From Curtobacterium sp. MR_MD2014 (GTDB lineage: Bacteria; Actinomycetota; Actinomycetes; Actinomycetales; Microbacteriaceae), in assembly GCF_000772085.1 (NCBI RefSeq), contig NZ_CP009755.1, forward strand, positions 2,852,001 through 2,916,000: DNA of 64,000 bases. The letters run 5' to 3'. Shown here one piece after another: positions 55,383 through 63,655 of this stretch. The position numbers and the translations under genes were made by a program. The notes beneath the pieces were generated by a model. That model was not told the DNA's origin and searched no databases. It worked only from the letters and a program-made list of their open reading frames with translations. The stretch's first letter is position 1; every line of letters begins with the position of its first letter.

Positions 55383-56329
55383 CGCGTCTCCGCCTTCGCG
55401 CTGCCGCGGAGTGCGAGGCGGACGTCGTCGAGGACGAGAGCGTGGTTCACCGCGCCTGCGGCGAGGGCCGCGGTGCCGATGGAGACAGGGACGTTGGCCA
55501 TCGCGTTGACCACGTTCCCGGCCGCCCACACCCCGTCGACGCTCGTCCTCCCGCTGGGGTCGACGGTGGCGAAGGACCCCCAGGGGTGTTCAGTGCGCTC
55601 GACCTCCAGCTGTCGCAGTGCCGCGTCCTGTGGGATCAGACGCGGTGCGGTGAAGATCGCGTCGAGCTCGATGGTCCGTCCATCGTCGAACTCCACGCCG
55701 GACAGCTGGTCACCTCGGGACAGCACACGCGTGACTCGCCCATCCTCGATCTGGATGCCGCGGGCGTCGAACGCCGCCTGGTCCTCACCGGTCGGCGCAT
55801 CCGTGTCGTGTGCGAGGTAGATGATCTGGTCGGACCACTGTCGCAACAGTTGCGCTTGGAAGATGCTGCCGGGGCCGGTAGCCAGGATCCCGATCCGTCG
55901 GTCGCGCACTTCGTACCCGTCGCAGTACGGGCACGCCGCGACACCGCTGCCCCAACGCTCGGCGAGGCCATCGACGTCAGGCAGTTCATCGCTGGCACCC
56001 GTCGCCACAAGGAGCGCCCGCGCCAGCACGGTCCGGGAGTCATCGGTCTCCACCGCGAACCCGTCGCCCTCGTGACGGGTCGTCACAGCCGGAGTGTCCC
56101 AGATGGCACCGCCGTGGGCTTCGACTTCGGCCCGACCTACCGCGAGAAGCTCCAGCGGAGGTTTCCCGTCATGACCGAGGACACCGTGCATGTGGGCGGC
56201 GAACCTGTTCCGGGGTGCCCCCGCATCGAGCACAAGCACCTTGCGGCGCGCACGTCCGAGCATCAGCGCTGCGCTGAGGCCAGCACTACCGCCACCGAGT
56301 ACCACGACATCCCACTCGAATCTGCTCAC
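55379..56329 (-). CDS. Thioredoxin-reductase-like FAD/NAD(P) oxidoreductase
   Basis: A 316-residue two-domain flavoprotein. FAD site VVVLGGGSAGLSAALMLGRA, redox-active CPYC in GVAACPYCDGYEV, and NAD(P) site IGILATGPGSIFQA. The last FAD motif is GVWAAGNVVNAMANVPVSIG. Besides thioredoxin reductases, this shape includes dithiol oxidases of the GliT/HlmI type. GTG 56329 has AGGG 7 bases upstream; GTG 56347 is an alternative. Divergent from the XRE-cupin regulator across a palindrome. Confidence 0.88.
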   Translation of the reverse strand: MSRFEWDVVVLGGGSAGLSAALMLGRARRKVLVLDAGAPRNRFAAHMHGVLGHDGKPPLELLAVGRAEVEAHGGAIWDTPAVTTRHEGDGFAVETDDSRTVLARALLVATGASDELPDVDGLAERWGSGVAACPYCDGYEVRDRRIGILATGPGSIFQAQLLRQWSDQIIYLAHDTDAPTGEDQAAFDARGIQIEDGRVTRVLSRGDQLSGVEFDDGRTIELDAIFTAPRLIPQDAALRQLEVERTEHPWGSFATVDPSGRTSVDGVWAAGNVVNAMANVPVSIGTAALAAGAVNHALVLDDVRLALRGSAKAETR

Positions 56330-56369
56330 GTGATGACCCTGCAACACGGTGACCAGAACCTCAAACTGA

Positions 56370-56386
56370 TTTGCGAGAATCGCAAA
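56370..56386. promoter_or_regulatory. Perfect palindromic operator candidate
   Basis: TTTGCGA-GAA-TCGCAAA lies between the divergent oxidoreductase and XRE-cupin genes, about 40 bp from the oxidoreductase start and 20 bp from the regulator start. The obvious binder is the regulator. Confidence 0.75.
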
Positions 56387-56406
56387 GGCGGGAGAGGCTG
56401 TACGGT

Positions 56407-56982
56407 ATGGGACACGACGACCTCGATGCGGTGATGGACGGGCTCGGCGCGCGGCTGAGGGAGCAGCGGACGAGACGGGGCCTCCGGCTCGCCGACGTGA
56501 GCGAGATCACGGGAGTCTCGATCAGCATCCTGTCCAGGCTCGAATCAGGGGTCCGCGCTCCAAGCCTCGACGTGCTGCTGAAGATCGCCCGCGTCTTCCA
56601 GGTTCCTCTCGACGAGCTCGTCGGCGCGCCCGCATCCGGTGATCCACGTGTGCACCCCAAACCGGTCCGTCGCCACGGGATGATCTACCTTCCCCTCACC
56701 ACGAGGCCGATCGGGGTTCAGGCCTTCAAGGTGATCCTGCCGGGTCGTGAGCCGGACGCGCGGATCTGCCAGAAGACCCATGTCGGCTACGAGTGGGTGT
56801 TCGTTCTCACTGGGACGCTGCACCTGCAGATCGGCTCGACACTCACGGTGCTCGATGCTGGAGAGGTGGCCGAGTTCGACACGGCAGCGCCGCACGGCAT
56901 GGCCAGCGGCACGACGAACCCGGTCGAGGTCCTGACCCTCTTCAGCGCACAGGGCGAGCAGCTGCACATCCGCGACGCCTGA
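56407..56982 (+). CDS. XRE-family regulator with cupin sensor domain
   Basis: A 191-residue regulator. The N-terminal XRE helix-turn-helix is at about 12-66 (LREQRTRRGLRLADVSEITG, then VSISILSRLESGVRAPSLDV). The C-terminal cupin domain is at about 110-185 (HVGYEWVFVLTGTLHLQIGS). Such proteins repress or activate the divergent operon on binding a small ligand. The ATG at 56407 has a GGGAGAGG site. It likely controls the oxidoreductase, methyltransferase and MFS genes. Confidence 0.92.
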   Translation: MGHDDLDAVMDGLGARLREQRTRRGLRLADVSEITGVSISILSRLESGVRAPSLDVLLKIARVFQVPLDELVGAPASGDPRVHPKPVRRHGMIYLPLTTRPIGVQAFKVILPGREPDARICQKTHVGYEWVFVLTGTLHLQIGSTLTVLDAGEVAEFDTAAPHGMASGTTNPVEVLTLFSAQGEQLHIRDA

Positions 56983-57744
56983 CCGTCGAGACTGCTCGCC
57001 AGGGTTGACGGTCGAACACAGAGAACCCGCGGTGTGGCGCCTTGCCGACCGCGTCACCTACGAGCGCGGGGCAGGGTTCCCAGGAGCGCCGAAGTTGATG
57101 AGCTCAGGAGGGCGTCCCAGAGACAGAGATGCCGCACCGCAATCTCCGGTTGGTCGGCCTACGCGGTGTGACCTGCAACGCGGAGTGGGCACAGGGCAGA
57201 GCTGCCCTGTGCGGACACCCTCCGTGCGGCGTGTGCCGTCGGGGCCGGCGTTGTGCTCCACGAGTCGAGCCAACCGCCGTTTCGTCACCTGTCAACGTAT
57301 GTTGACGTGCCGTATCGGGCCGCGCCTCCGCGTCCCCTGACAAGAGCTCCTTCCGGTCAGCGAACTTCGTTGAAGCGAGGTCTGCTGGCCGAACCCGCGT
57401 TCACGACGCCACACGCGGCAGCCCCGAGTGGGCGAAAGTCGGACCCGTCACCCGACGACATCAACGCCGTTGTGCAACGGCGATCGTCGCTGCACCCGCA
57501 CCCGAGCGGACGGCCAGTCGACGCCGCCGGCGCTACAGACAGGATCGGTCCGACCTACCAAGACTTCTTCACCAACGGAGATGCCAGTGGTACGCGCGTC
57601 CGTTCGGCTGGGGTCCAGAGAAATCGCACCGGACTGATCTGCCGACGACTCGGTTTGAACATGCGCTTGACTCCCGGCTCGGCGGGCGGGCCCCGTTCCC
57701 GAGTGACCAGGGCCTGCGTGCCTACTGCTTCGGCGTCCTGCCGG
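56983..57744. other. 760-bp gap without a gene; two palindromes
   Basis: No convincing reading frame on either strand. It contains a perfect hairpin GCACAGGGCA-GAGC-TGCCCTGTGC (57189-57212) and the palindrome GTCAAC-GTAT-GTTGAC (57291-57306), which looks like a TetR- or LacI-type operator without an adjacent regulator. The sequence has the look of joined remnants. Confidence 0.55.
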
Positions 57745-59187
57745 TCATCTGCCGACGGCAAAGTGTTCCTGCACCGCGGCCGCCGGCAGCGTGTCTTCAT
57801 ATACGGCGACGTTGTCGAGGTTGCCCTTGAAGTGGAATGTCGTGTGGTTGCCGGGCCAGCCGTTGAGGTTGTCGAAGCCGATCCGCCACCACCCGGTGCT
57901 GACCTCTGCTCTGGCGTTCGAGCTCGCGGCGACCTGTTCGCCGTCGACGTACAGCCGCATGCCCGACGCGTCCATGGTCGCGGTGGCGAGGTGCCAGACG
58001 CCGTCGTTCAGGCCGGCTGCGGAGCTGATCGCGATGTTGGTGCCGTTGTAGGCGCCGAAGTGCACGGCGCCCTCGTCGGAGAGGTAGAGCTGTCGGTCGT
58101 ACTTGGTGGACTGGTCCGAGCGGAGGTTGCCGAAGCCGAGGAGCATCCCGCCGGTCGTCGTCGTGGTCCGGAACCACGTTTCGATCGCGAAGATCTGCGG
58201 TGCATCGACCGCCGCGTCCGTGATCACCTGCCCCCGCACCCCGCCCGTCAGCAGGGACGGACTGTCCCCGGCTCGGCAGGTGCCCGGGGCGAGCGAGACT
58301 CCCGAGGTGAGGGTGCCGTGGCGACCGTTCCCGGATCCGTCGGCCGCGGAGGTGCCGGGGGCGTCGTCGAACCGGTAGGTCAGGTACGTGTGTGCGAACG
58401 GCGCTCGCTGCAGACACGGGAACGTCGCGGTGGCGAGCCGGGTACCCGTGTTCGCCGCGGTGGCCGTGAACGCTGCGCGAGCGGCATCGTCCACCACGAT
58501 CACCACGGCGAGGACGGCGGCGAGTGCACCGACGAAGACCACGCTCCGGGCACGTTCCGCGCGGACGGACCGCCGTCGTCGCCGACCGTGCCCGACCGCA
58601 CGGGTCACCTCGGGTCCGCCTGGGCTGCCCAGGCGGGACGAGAGCACGAGGGCGCCCCCGAGTCCGAGCGTCGCCGCGGCGAGCCTGCCGACGTCGTGCT
58701 CGCGGACCCACAGTGCAGGGAGACCGACCAGCGGGACCCGGAGCACACCGACCCCGCGGACGTCCTCCGGCTCCACCGTCCGGGCATCGGGCGTGGGGTT
58801 CGCGTCACCGCGGAGTTGCAGGGAACCCGACGGCGTCCGCGCGACGAGTCGGTGCAGCAGCAGCGCTTCCGGGTGGTCGGGGTCCTCGACCAGCAGCACC
58901 TGCCCGATCGTCACCTCCCGATCGTGGACCGGCATCGCGACGACCACGTCACCTGGGAGGATCTTCGGCGCCATGGATCCCGACACCACCGTCGTGGGGG
59001 TCCACGCCCATGACGCAGGCAGCGCTGCCCAGAGCAGGAGGCTCACGGTGACCACGAGGACCGTGCGGCCGAGCAGTGCCGCAGCGAACACCACCCAGGT
59101 CGAGGCGGAGGCGTGCCCGGATCGTGTCACCGCGACAGCCGAGGGCTGTTCGCGTCGTCCGTCCGGACGCAGGGTGACGTCGGCCAC
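57745..59187 (-). CDS. SipW-type signal peptidase fused to a LamG-like domain
   Basis: A 480-residue fusion. N-terminal helix about 25-50, catalytic serine in VSGSMAPKILPGDVVV, LLHRLVARTPSG (His) and RGDANPTPD. A second helix near 165-185 and a third near 215-240 end in AFTATAAN, like the processed start of a TasA/SipW substrate. The C-terminal 240 residues form a LamG/concanavalin-like domain (TYRFDDAPGTSAADGSGNGR; GVWHLATATMDASGMRLYVD). Peptidase and candidate substrate thus share one chain. The GTG at 59187 is 8 bp from the TasA-like gene stop. Confidence 0.85.
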   Translation of the reverse strand: MADVTLRPDGRREQPSAVAVTRSGHASASTWVVFAAALLGRTVLVVTVSLLLWAALPASWAWTPTTVVSGSMAPKILPGDVVVAMPVHDREVTIGQVLLVEDPDHPEALLLHRLVARTPSGSLQLRGDANPTPDARTVEPEDVRGVGVLRVPLVGLPALWVREHDVGRLAAATLGLGGALVLSSRLGSPGGPEVTRAVGHGRRRRRSVRAERARSVVFVGALAAVLAVVIVVDDAARAAFTATAANTGTRLATATFPCLQRAPFAHTYLTYRFDDAPGTSAADGSGNGRHGTLTSGVSLAPGTCRAGDSPSLLTGGVRGQVITDAAVDAPQIFAIETWFRTTTTTGGMLLGFGNLRSDQSTKYDRQLYLSDEGAVHFGAYNGTNIAISSAAGLNDGVWHLATATMDASGMRLYVDGEQVAASSNARAEVSTGWWRIGFDNLNGWPGNHTTFHFKGNLDNVAVYEDTLPAAAVQEHFAVGR

Positions 59188-59195
59188 GGCCGGGC

Positions 59196-59789
59196 TCAGG
59201 AACTCTGCGCTTCCCAGGTGAGACCGATGCGCGCGGTCCCGTTCTGGGCAGAGTTCGGCGTCGCGGCGTCGAGCGCGACCGTCACCTGGTACGTGCGCGA
59301 CTCGGAGGAACCGCCGGCGGTGCGCCAGGTGCCGATGCCGTTCGAGAACCTCGTGGCGGTCGATCCGAGGTCGGCGAGGGAGCCCGACCAGACCGCGGCG
59401 GGCGAGAGCGGGGTGAAGCCGCTGCACTTGCCGAAGGACCCGCCGGTGCCCTCGGTGACGGTGACGTGCAAGGAGCTCGACAGTGCGTTGGTGGTCGCCG
59501 GGTCCGTGCCGTACAGCTTCACCGTCGAGGGGAGTGAGCCGGTCGACGTGACGACGATGCACGATGTCCGCGTGTCACCGGGCTGCAGCCCGGAGGCCGT
59601 GAAGAGCGCGGTGTCGGAATCGTCGTCACTGAGCGAGACGGACCCGGCAGACCAGGTGTTCGGGGCGTTGCTCGTCGTGGCCGAGAAGGCGGCGTAGGAC
59701 GCCTGGGCGATGACGAGGCCGGAGGCCAGGACAGCCGTCGGGACGACGGCGAGGGCGATGGTGCGGCGTGCTCGAGACGTGAGGTGCAC
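59196..59789 (-). CDS. TasA/camelysin-like exported protein
   Basis: A 197-residue exported protein. A basic N-terminus, hydrophobic core and ASYAAFSATTSNAPNTW cleavage region fit SipW-type substrates. SLSDDDSDTALFTASGLQPG, then TSCIVVTSTGS, match the TasA-like fold (calcium-like Asp cluster, Cys pair with GKCSGF). It probably forms surface fibres or matrix. GTG at 59789 with an AAGGAACC site. First gene of the second SipW locus. Confidence 0.85.
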   Translation of the reverse strand: MHLTSRARRTIALAVVPTAVLASGLVIAQASYAAFSATTSNAPNTWSAGSVSLSDDDSDTALFTASGLQPGDTRTSCIVVTSTGSLPSTVKLYGTDPATTNALSSSLHVTVTEGTGGSFGKCSGFTPLSPAAVWSGSLADLGSTATRFSNGIGTWRTAGGSSESRTYQVTVALDAATPNSAQNGTARIGLTWEAQSS

Positions 59790-59922
59790 GGGGTTCCTTC
59801 GGGGAGGGCGCCACACCGTCGTCGGTGGACGCGAGCATGTGCAGGACGAGGGAGCGCGGATCGACTCCCGGTGCGGGGCGCGGCGGGGCCGTGCTGTCGG
59901 TCCCCGCCGCGCCCGGAGATGG

Positions 59923-60129
59923 TCAGACGCGGCCGAGCATCGCCTCGTTGAGGATGGTGCCGCCGAGCATCCAGCCGCCGTCGGCGACCTCGTCGAGGAT
60001 GACGAGCGTCGTGGGTCGGGCTCGCTCGCCGTAGACGTCGACGATGGCGTCGGTGACGGCGTCCTGCAGCTTCTTCTTCGACTCCGGGGTCAGGGTGTCA
60101 GCGGGGACCTTGATGTTGGCGAAGGGCAT
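59923..60129 (-). CDS. 4-oxalocrotonate tautomerase-family protein
   Basis: A 68-residue tautomerase. After Met removal Pro1 is the catalytic base (MPFANIKVPADTL). Length and the ILDEVADGGWMLGG C-terminus are typical. It catalyses keto-enol shifts of 2-oxo acids or similar. Last gene of an operon with two SDRs, suggesting a small catabolic or detoxification unit. Confidence 0.9.
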   Translation of the reverse strand: MPFANIKVPADTLTPESKKKLQDAVTDAIVDVYGERARPTTLVILDEVADGGWMLGGTILNEAMLGRV

Positions 60130-60168
60130 GGTGTTCCTCTCGGTGGGGTGTCCCGGACGTTCCGGGGG

Positions 60169-61071
60169 TCAGAGCGCGGCGTTCGGGGACAGGAGGTCCT
60201 CGATGCCGACGCGGTGGTAGAACTCGGATCGGATGCGGTCGGCGACCGCCGAGACGACCTCGCTGCCGTCACGGGAGGGGTCGACGTGGGTCCGGAACGG
60301 GCGGGCGCCGTCGGCCAGGCCGACCACGCGCACGATCTCGTCGGCGACGTCCTGCACGTCGGCGTCGGCCGGCACGATCGCGGCGAGGCGGTCGGTCAGG
60401 TCGCGCCGGAGCGCCCCGTACTCCGTGTCGTGTTCGTCGACGCGGGCGGTGTCCGTCGGGACGGCGGCGTTCGTGAAGTGGTTCGTGCCCGAGGTGAAGG
60501 CGCCCGGGACCACGATCGTGGTGTCGATGCCGAAGCGGATCAGTTCCGCCGCGTAGCTCTCGGCCAGGGCGTCCATGCCGGCCTTCGCCGCGAAGTACGG
60601 CGCCAGGAACGGCGGGTGGCCGCCGCGGGTGGCCGAGCTGCCGACCCAGACGACGAGTCCGGACCGGCGCGCCCGCAGGTGTGGCAGGACGGCACGTGCG
60701 ACGCGCTGGGCGCCGACGACGTTGACGTCGTACAGGGCGGCGAACTGTTCCGGCGTGAACGCCTCGGCCGGACCGTAGGCCATGTGGCCGGCGTTCTGCA
60801 CCAGCACGTCGATGCGCCCGTGCGCACGGATCACGGTGCTGACCGCCTCGTCGACGGACTGCTCCGACTGCACGTCGAGCTCGACCGCGCCGAGCTGCAG
60901 GCCCTCGCGCACGGCGAGGTCGTCGAGCGCGGCACGGGCGGGCGCGTTCCGGCCGTCGACCGCACGCATCCCGGCGACGACGACGTGCCCCGCCCGCGCG
61001 AGCGACTCCGCCGTCAGCCGGCCGAAGCCGCTCGACGCGCCCGTGACGAGGACGACCCGCGGCGTCGGCAT
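60169..61071 (-). CDS. Short-chain dehydrogenase/reductase
   Basis: A 300-residue classical SDR. NAD(P) site LVTGASSGFGRL, NAG in LVQNAGHMAYGPA, catalytic Ser in WVGSSATRGG and Y-X3-K in YFAAKAGMDALAE. The C-terminal extension (about 245-300, LADEIVRVVGLADGARPF) is of the type found in long SDRs without known substrate. Its ATG overlaps the preceding SDR's stop by one base. Confidence 0.92.
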   Translation of the reverse strand: MPTPRVVLVTGASSGFGRLTAESLARAGHVVVAGMRAVDGRNAPARAALDDLAVREGLQLGAVELDVQSEQSVDEAVSTVIRAHGRIDVLVQNAGHMAYGPAEAFTPEQFAALYDVNVVGAQRVARAVLPHLRARRSGLVVWVGSSATRGGHPPFLAPYFAAKAGMDALAESYAAELIRFGIDTTIVVPGAFTSGTNHFTNAAVPTDTARVDEHDTEYGALRRDLTDRLAAIVPADADVQDVADEIVRVVGLADGARPFRTHVDPSRDGSEVVSAVADRIRSEFYHRVGIEDLLSPNAAL

Positions 61072-61811
61072 CAGACCATCCCGCCGTTGGCGCGGATGGT
61101 CTGGCCGTTGACCCAGTGCCCGTCGGGCCCGGCGAGGAACGCGACGACACCGGCGATGTCCTCCGGCATGCCGAGCCGTTCGAGGGGCGGGACCTTCGCC
61201 AGGGTGTCGATCTGGTCCTGCGTCTTGCCGTCGAGGAACAGCTCGGTCGCCGTCGGCCCCGGGGCCACCACGTTCGCCGTGACGTCCCGGCCGCGGAGCT
61301 CCTTCGCGAGGATCATCGTCATGCCCTCGACCGCGCTCTTGCTCGCGACGTAGGCGCCGTAGGTCGGGAACTGCGTCCCCACGACCGACGTCGACATGCC
61401 GACGAACGCCCCGCCGGCCCGGAGACGACGGGCAGCCTGCTGCGCGACGACGAAGGTGCCGCGGATGTTCGTCCGGTGCAGTGCGTCGAGGACGTCGAGG
61501 TCCTGGTCGGCGATCGTCGACAGCGCAAGGCGGCCGGCGGAGTGCACGACGACGTCGACGCCGCCGTGTTCGGCCTCGACCCGGTCGAACATCGCGGCCA
61601 CGGCGTGCTCGTCCGCGACGTCGGCCTGCACGGCGACGCCACGGCCGCCCGTCCGCTCGATCTCGGCGACGGTGTCCTCGGCGGCGGCCGTCCCGCTGGC
61701 GTGGTTGACGACGACCGTGAAGCCGTCCGCGGCGAGCCGGATCGAGACGGCGCGGCCGATGCCGCGAGAGCCGCCGGTGACCAGGGCGACGCGGCGAGGA
61801 GTGGTGCTCAT
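61071..61811 (-). CDS. Short-chain dehydrogenase/reductase (FabG-like)
   Basis: A 246-residue SDR. VTGGSRGIGRAV, NHASG for NADP preference, HSAGRLA, catalytic Ser in GMSTSVVG and Y-X3-K in YGAYVASKSAVEGM. C-terminal VNGQTIRANGGMV is the FabG-like ending. First gene of the SDR/SDR/tautomerase operon and divergent from the TetR gene, its likely regulator. Confidence 0.94.
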   Translation of the reverse strand: MSTTPRRVALVTGGSRGIGRAVSIRLAADGFTVVVNHASGTAAAEDTVAEIERTGGRGVAVQADVADEHAVAAMFDRVEAEHGGVDVVVHSAGRLALSTIADQDLDVLDALHRTNIRGTFVVAQQAARRLRAGGAFVGMSTSVVGTQFPTYGAYVASKSAVEGMTMILAKELRGRDVTANVVAPGPTATELFLDGKTQDQIDTLAKVPPLERLGMPEDIAGVVAFLAGPDGHWVNGQTIRANGGMV

Positions 61812-61849
61812 CGTCTGTCCTTTCAGTGATACGCGCAGAGCATTTCGGC

Positions 61850-61867
61850 GCTACGGCAGAACGTAGC
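61850..61867. promoter_or_regulatory. TetR operator candidate
   Basis: GCTACG-GCAGAA-CGTAGC, a perfect 6-bp inverted repeat in the 97-bp gap between the divergent SDR and TetR genes. A further GCTACG half-site is at 61895-61900. Confidence 0.6.
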
Positions 61868-61908
61868 ACGGTTACGATCATCGATACAACCTGCGCTACG
61901 ATCACTGC

Positions 61909-62676
61909 ATGGCCCGATCTGACGAAGCGCTCCGCAGCGCCCTGCTCCGCGCAGCGGAGGACCAGCTGGTCACTGCCCCCGACGGGGACGTCGCCACCCG
62001 AGCGGTCTGCGAAGCGGCCGGCGTGACCCAGCCCGTGCTCTACCGGATCTTCGGCGACAAGCGCGGGCTCCTCGACGCCCTCGCCGAGACGGGCCTGCAG
62101 CGGTACACCGCTCGGAAGGCCGAGCTCGAGGTGTCCGACGACCCGGCAGCGGACCTGCGCCACGGATGGGACGACCACCTCGCGTTCGCTCGGGAACACG
62201 CCGCCCTCTACCGGCTGATGTTCGCCCCACGGCCGTGGGCGAGCAGTTCCGCGCGGGACGGCCTGACCGCGCTGCTCGAACGGACGCTGACCCGGTGCGC
62301 GGCCGCGGGCCTGCTCCGCGTCGACGTCCCCGTCGCAGCGACCATGCTGCTCGCCGCCAACGTCGGACTCGCACTCCACCAGATGACCACGACGGCTCCG
62401 GACACTGCCGACGACGACGCACTCCGGGACGCGGTCCTCGACGCCGTCCTCATCGAGGCGTCCGCCCGCGACCAGGACGACCTCGACGCGGCTGCTCGTC
62501 GCCAGCTCCGCGCCCGGCTCGACGACGACGGGTCGGACGCGTTGCTCCCCGAGGAGACCGCACTCATGCGGATCTGGCTCGACCGACTCGACCACGAGGC
62601 CGACCACGAGGCCGACCACGAGGCCGACCACGGCCACGAAACCGACCACCACCAGGACCACGAAGGCACCCGATGA
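61909..62676 (+). CDS. TetR-family regulator with His/Asp-rich tail
   Basis: A 255-residue TetR regulator. The helix-turn-helix is at residues 14-60 (DVATRAVCEAAGVTQPVLYR). The tail from residue 225 is a short tandem repeat of DHEA units ending HGHETDHHQDHEG, which could bind metal or simply reflect repeat expansion. Its stop overlaps the VanZ start (ATGA). It probably represses the divergent SDR operon. Confidence 0.9.
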   Translation: MARSDEALRSALLRAAEDQLVTAPDGDVATRAVCEAAGVTQPVLYRIFGDKRGLLDALAETGLQRYTARKAELEVSDDPAADLRHGWDDHLAFAREHAALYRLMFAPRPWASSSARDGLTALLERTLTRCAAAGLLRVDVPVAATMLLAANVGLALHQMTTTAPDTADDDALRDAVLDAVLIEASARDQDDLDAAARRQLRARLDDDGSDALLPEETALMRIWLDRLDHEADHEADHEADHGHETDHHQDHEGTR

Positions 62677-63173
62677 TCTCCACGTTCCTCGCCGAACACG
62701 CCCCCCTCGTCCCCATCGGGTTCTGGGTCGCCCTCGCCGTCGCCACGGGGGTCGCCTGGCTGCTCCACCGTCTGCGGCTCCGCGGCGTCCTGCTCGGCCT
62801 CTCCGGCCTGTCGTTCGTCGCCGCCCTCGTGCTCACCCTGCTCCCCGACGGTGCCCGCTCTGGCGGCGTCACCTGCACCGTGCAGTTCTCGGTCCCGTTC
62901 CAGGGCATCGACACCCTCGCCAACATCGCGCTGCTGCTGCCGCTCGCGCTCTTCCTCAGCGTGGCGACGAACCGGCCACTCACCGTCCTCGCCGGCACGG
63001 TCGCCCTCTCCGTCGCCATCGAGGTCGTGCAGGCCCTCGCACCGGCACTCGGCCGGCGATGCGACACCAACGACTGGTTCATGAACACCGTCGGAGCACT
63101 GCTGGGCGCGGTCATTGCTCTGACCATCCATGCGATCGACCGGCGGCGGCGCGCCGCTTTCGTCCTGGACTGA
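62673..63173 (+). CDS. VanZ-family membrane protein
   Basis: A 166-residue protein with four or five helices. GIDTLANIALLLPLALFLS and IEVVQALAPALGRRCDTNDWFMNTVGALLG are the VanZ hallmarks. Some VanZ proteins affect glycopeptide sensitivity; most have unknown roles. Coupled by ATGA to the TetR gene, so it is probably autoregulated with it. Confidence 0.9.
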   Translation: MISTFLAEHAPLVPIGFWVALAVATGVAWLLHRLRLRGVLLGLSGLSFVAALVLTLLPDGARSGGVTCTVQFSVPFQGIDTLANIALLLPLALFLSVATNRPLTVLAGTVALSVAIEVVQALAPALGRRCDTNDWFMNTVGALLGAVIALTIHAIDRRRRAAFVLD

Positions 63174-63315
63174 ACCGCTGCCGGATCACGACAGGCGCTG
63201 ACCGGTCGATGTCCGTCCTCGATCAGGGTGCGATGTGCGCGTGCTCACCTGCCGCAGCAAGAATGGTGAGCCCCCCCGACAGGCCTGCCGTCAGCTGCAC
63301 CGATCGTGTGCGGGA

Positions 63316-63606
63316 TCATCCTCGGCCGAGTCCCTGCCACTTGCGGAACCCGGCGACGCGCGACGCGTCGGGGCGCTGACCGAGGATCAACAACACGTTG
63401 CCCAGGCTGTAGGCGTGGAACGCGGACGCGCACGCGAGGAACGCCGTCCACCGTTCCGCGTCGCGCAAGCTCTCAACCTGCGTCGCGATCGACTCGTGGA
63501 GTGCGGCGGCCTGCGCCTTCTTCTCCTCGATGGTGCGGCGGGGCGTCGAGGTCTTCTCGGCCGGACGGCGGGCCGCGGTCTTGGTGGTGCGTGTCGTGGT
63601 GATCAT
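63316..63606 (-). pseudogene. ArdC-like N-terminal fragment
   Basis: A 96-residue frame with a basic N-terminus and the block RWTAFLACASAFHAYSLGNVLLILGQRPDA (given in two overlapping pieces: WTAFLACASAFHAYSLG and SLGNVLLILGQRPDA), then VAGFRKWQGLG. This is the start of the ArdC ssDNA-binding domain found in plasmid anti-restriction proteins; the normal protein continues for 200 or more residues. The stop follows the WQGLGRG position, so it is truncated. ATG 63606 with an AGGAGCAGG site. The IS lies 50 bp upstream. Confidence 0.75.
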
Positions 63607-63655
63607 GGTTCCTGCTCCTGGGTCGATCGGGGATGATGGGCGGAGCGGGAGGGAC

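Noticed and set aside
57005..57340. Possible gene after the XRE-cupin regulator
   Set aside because: Composition lacks coding bias, no family features, and perfect hairpins lie inside it.
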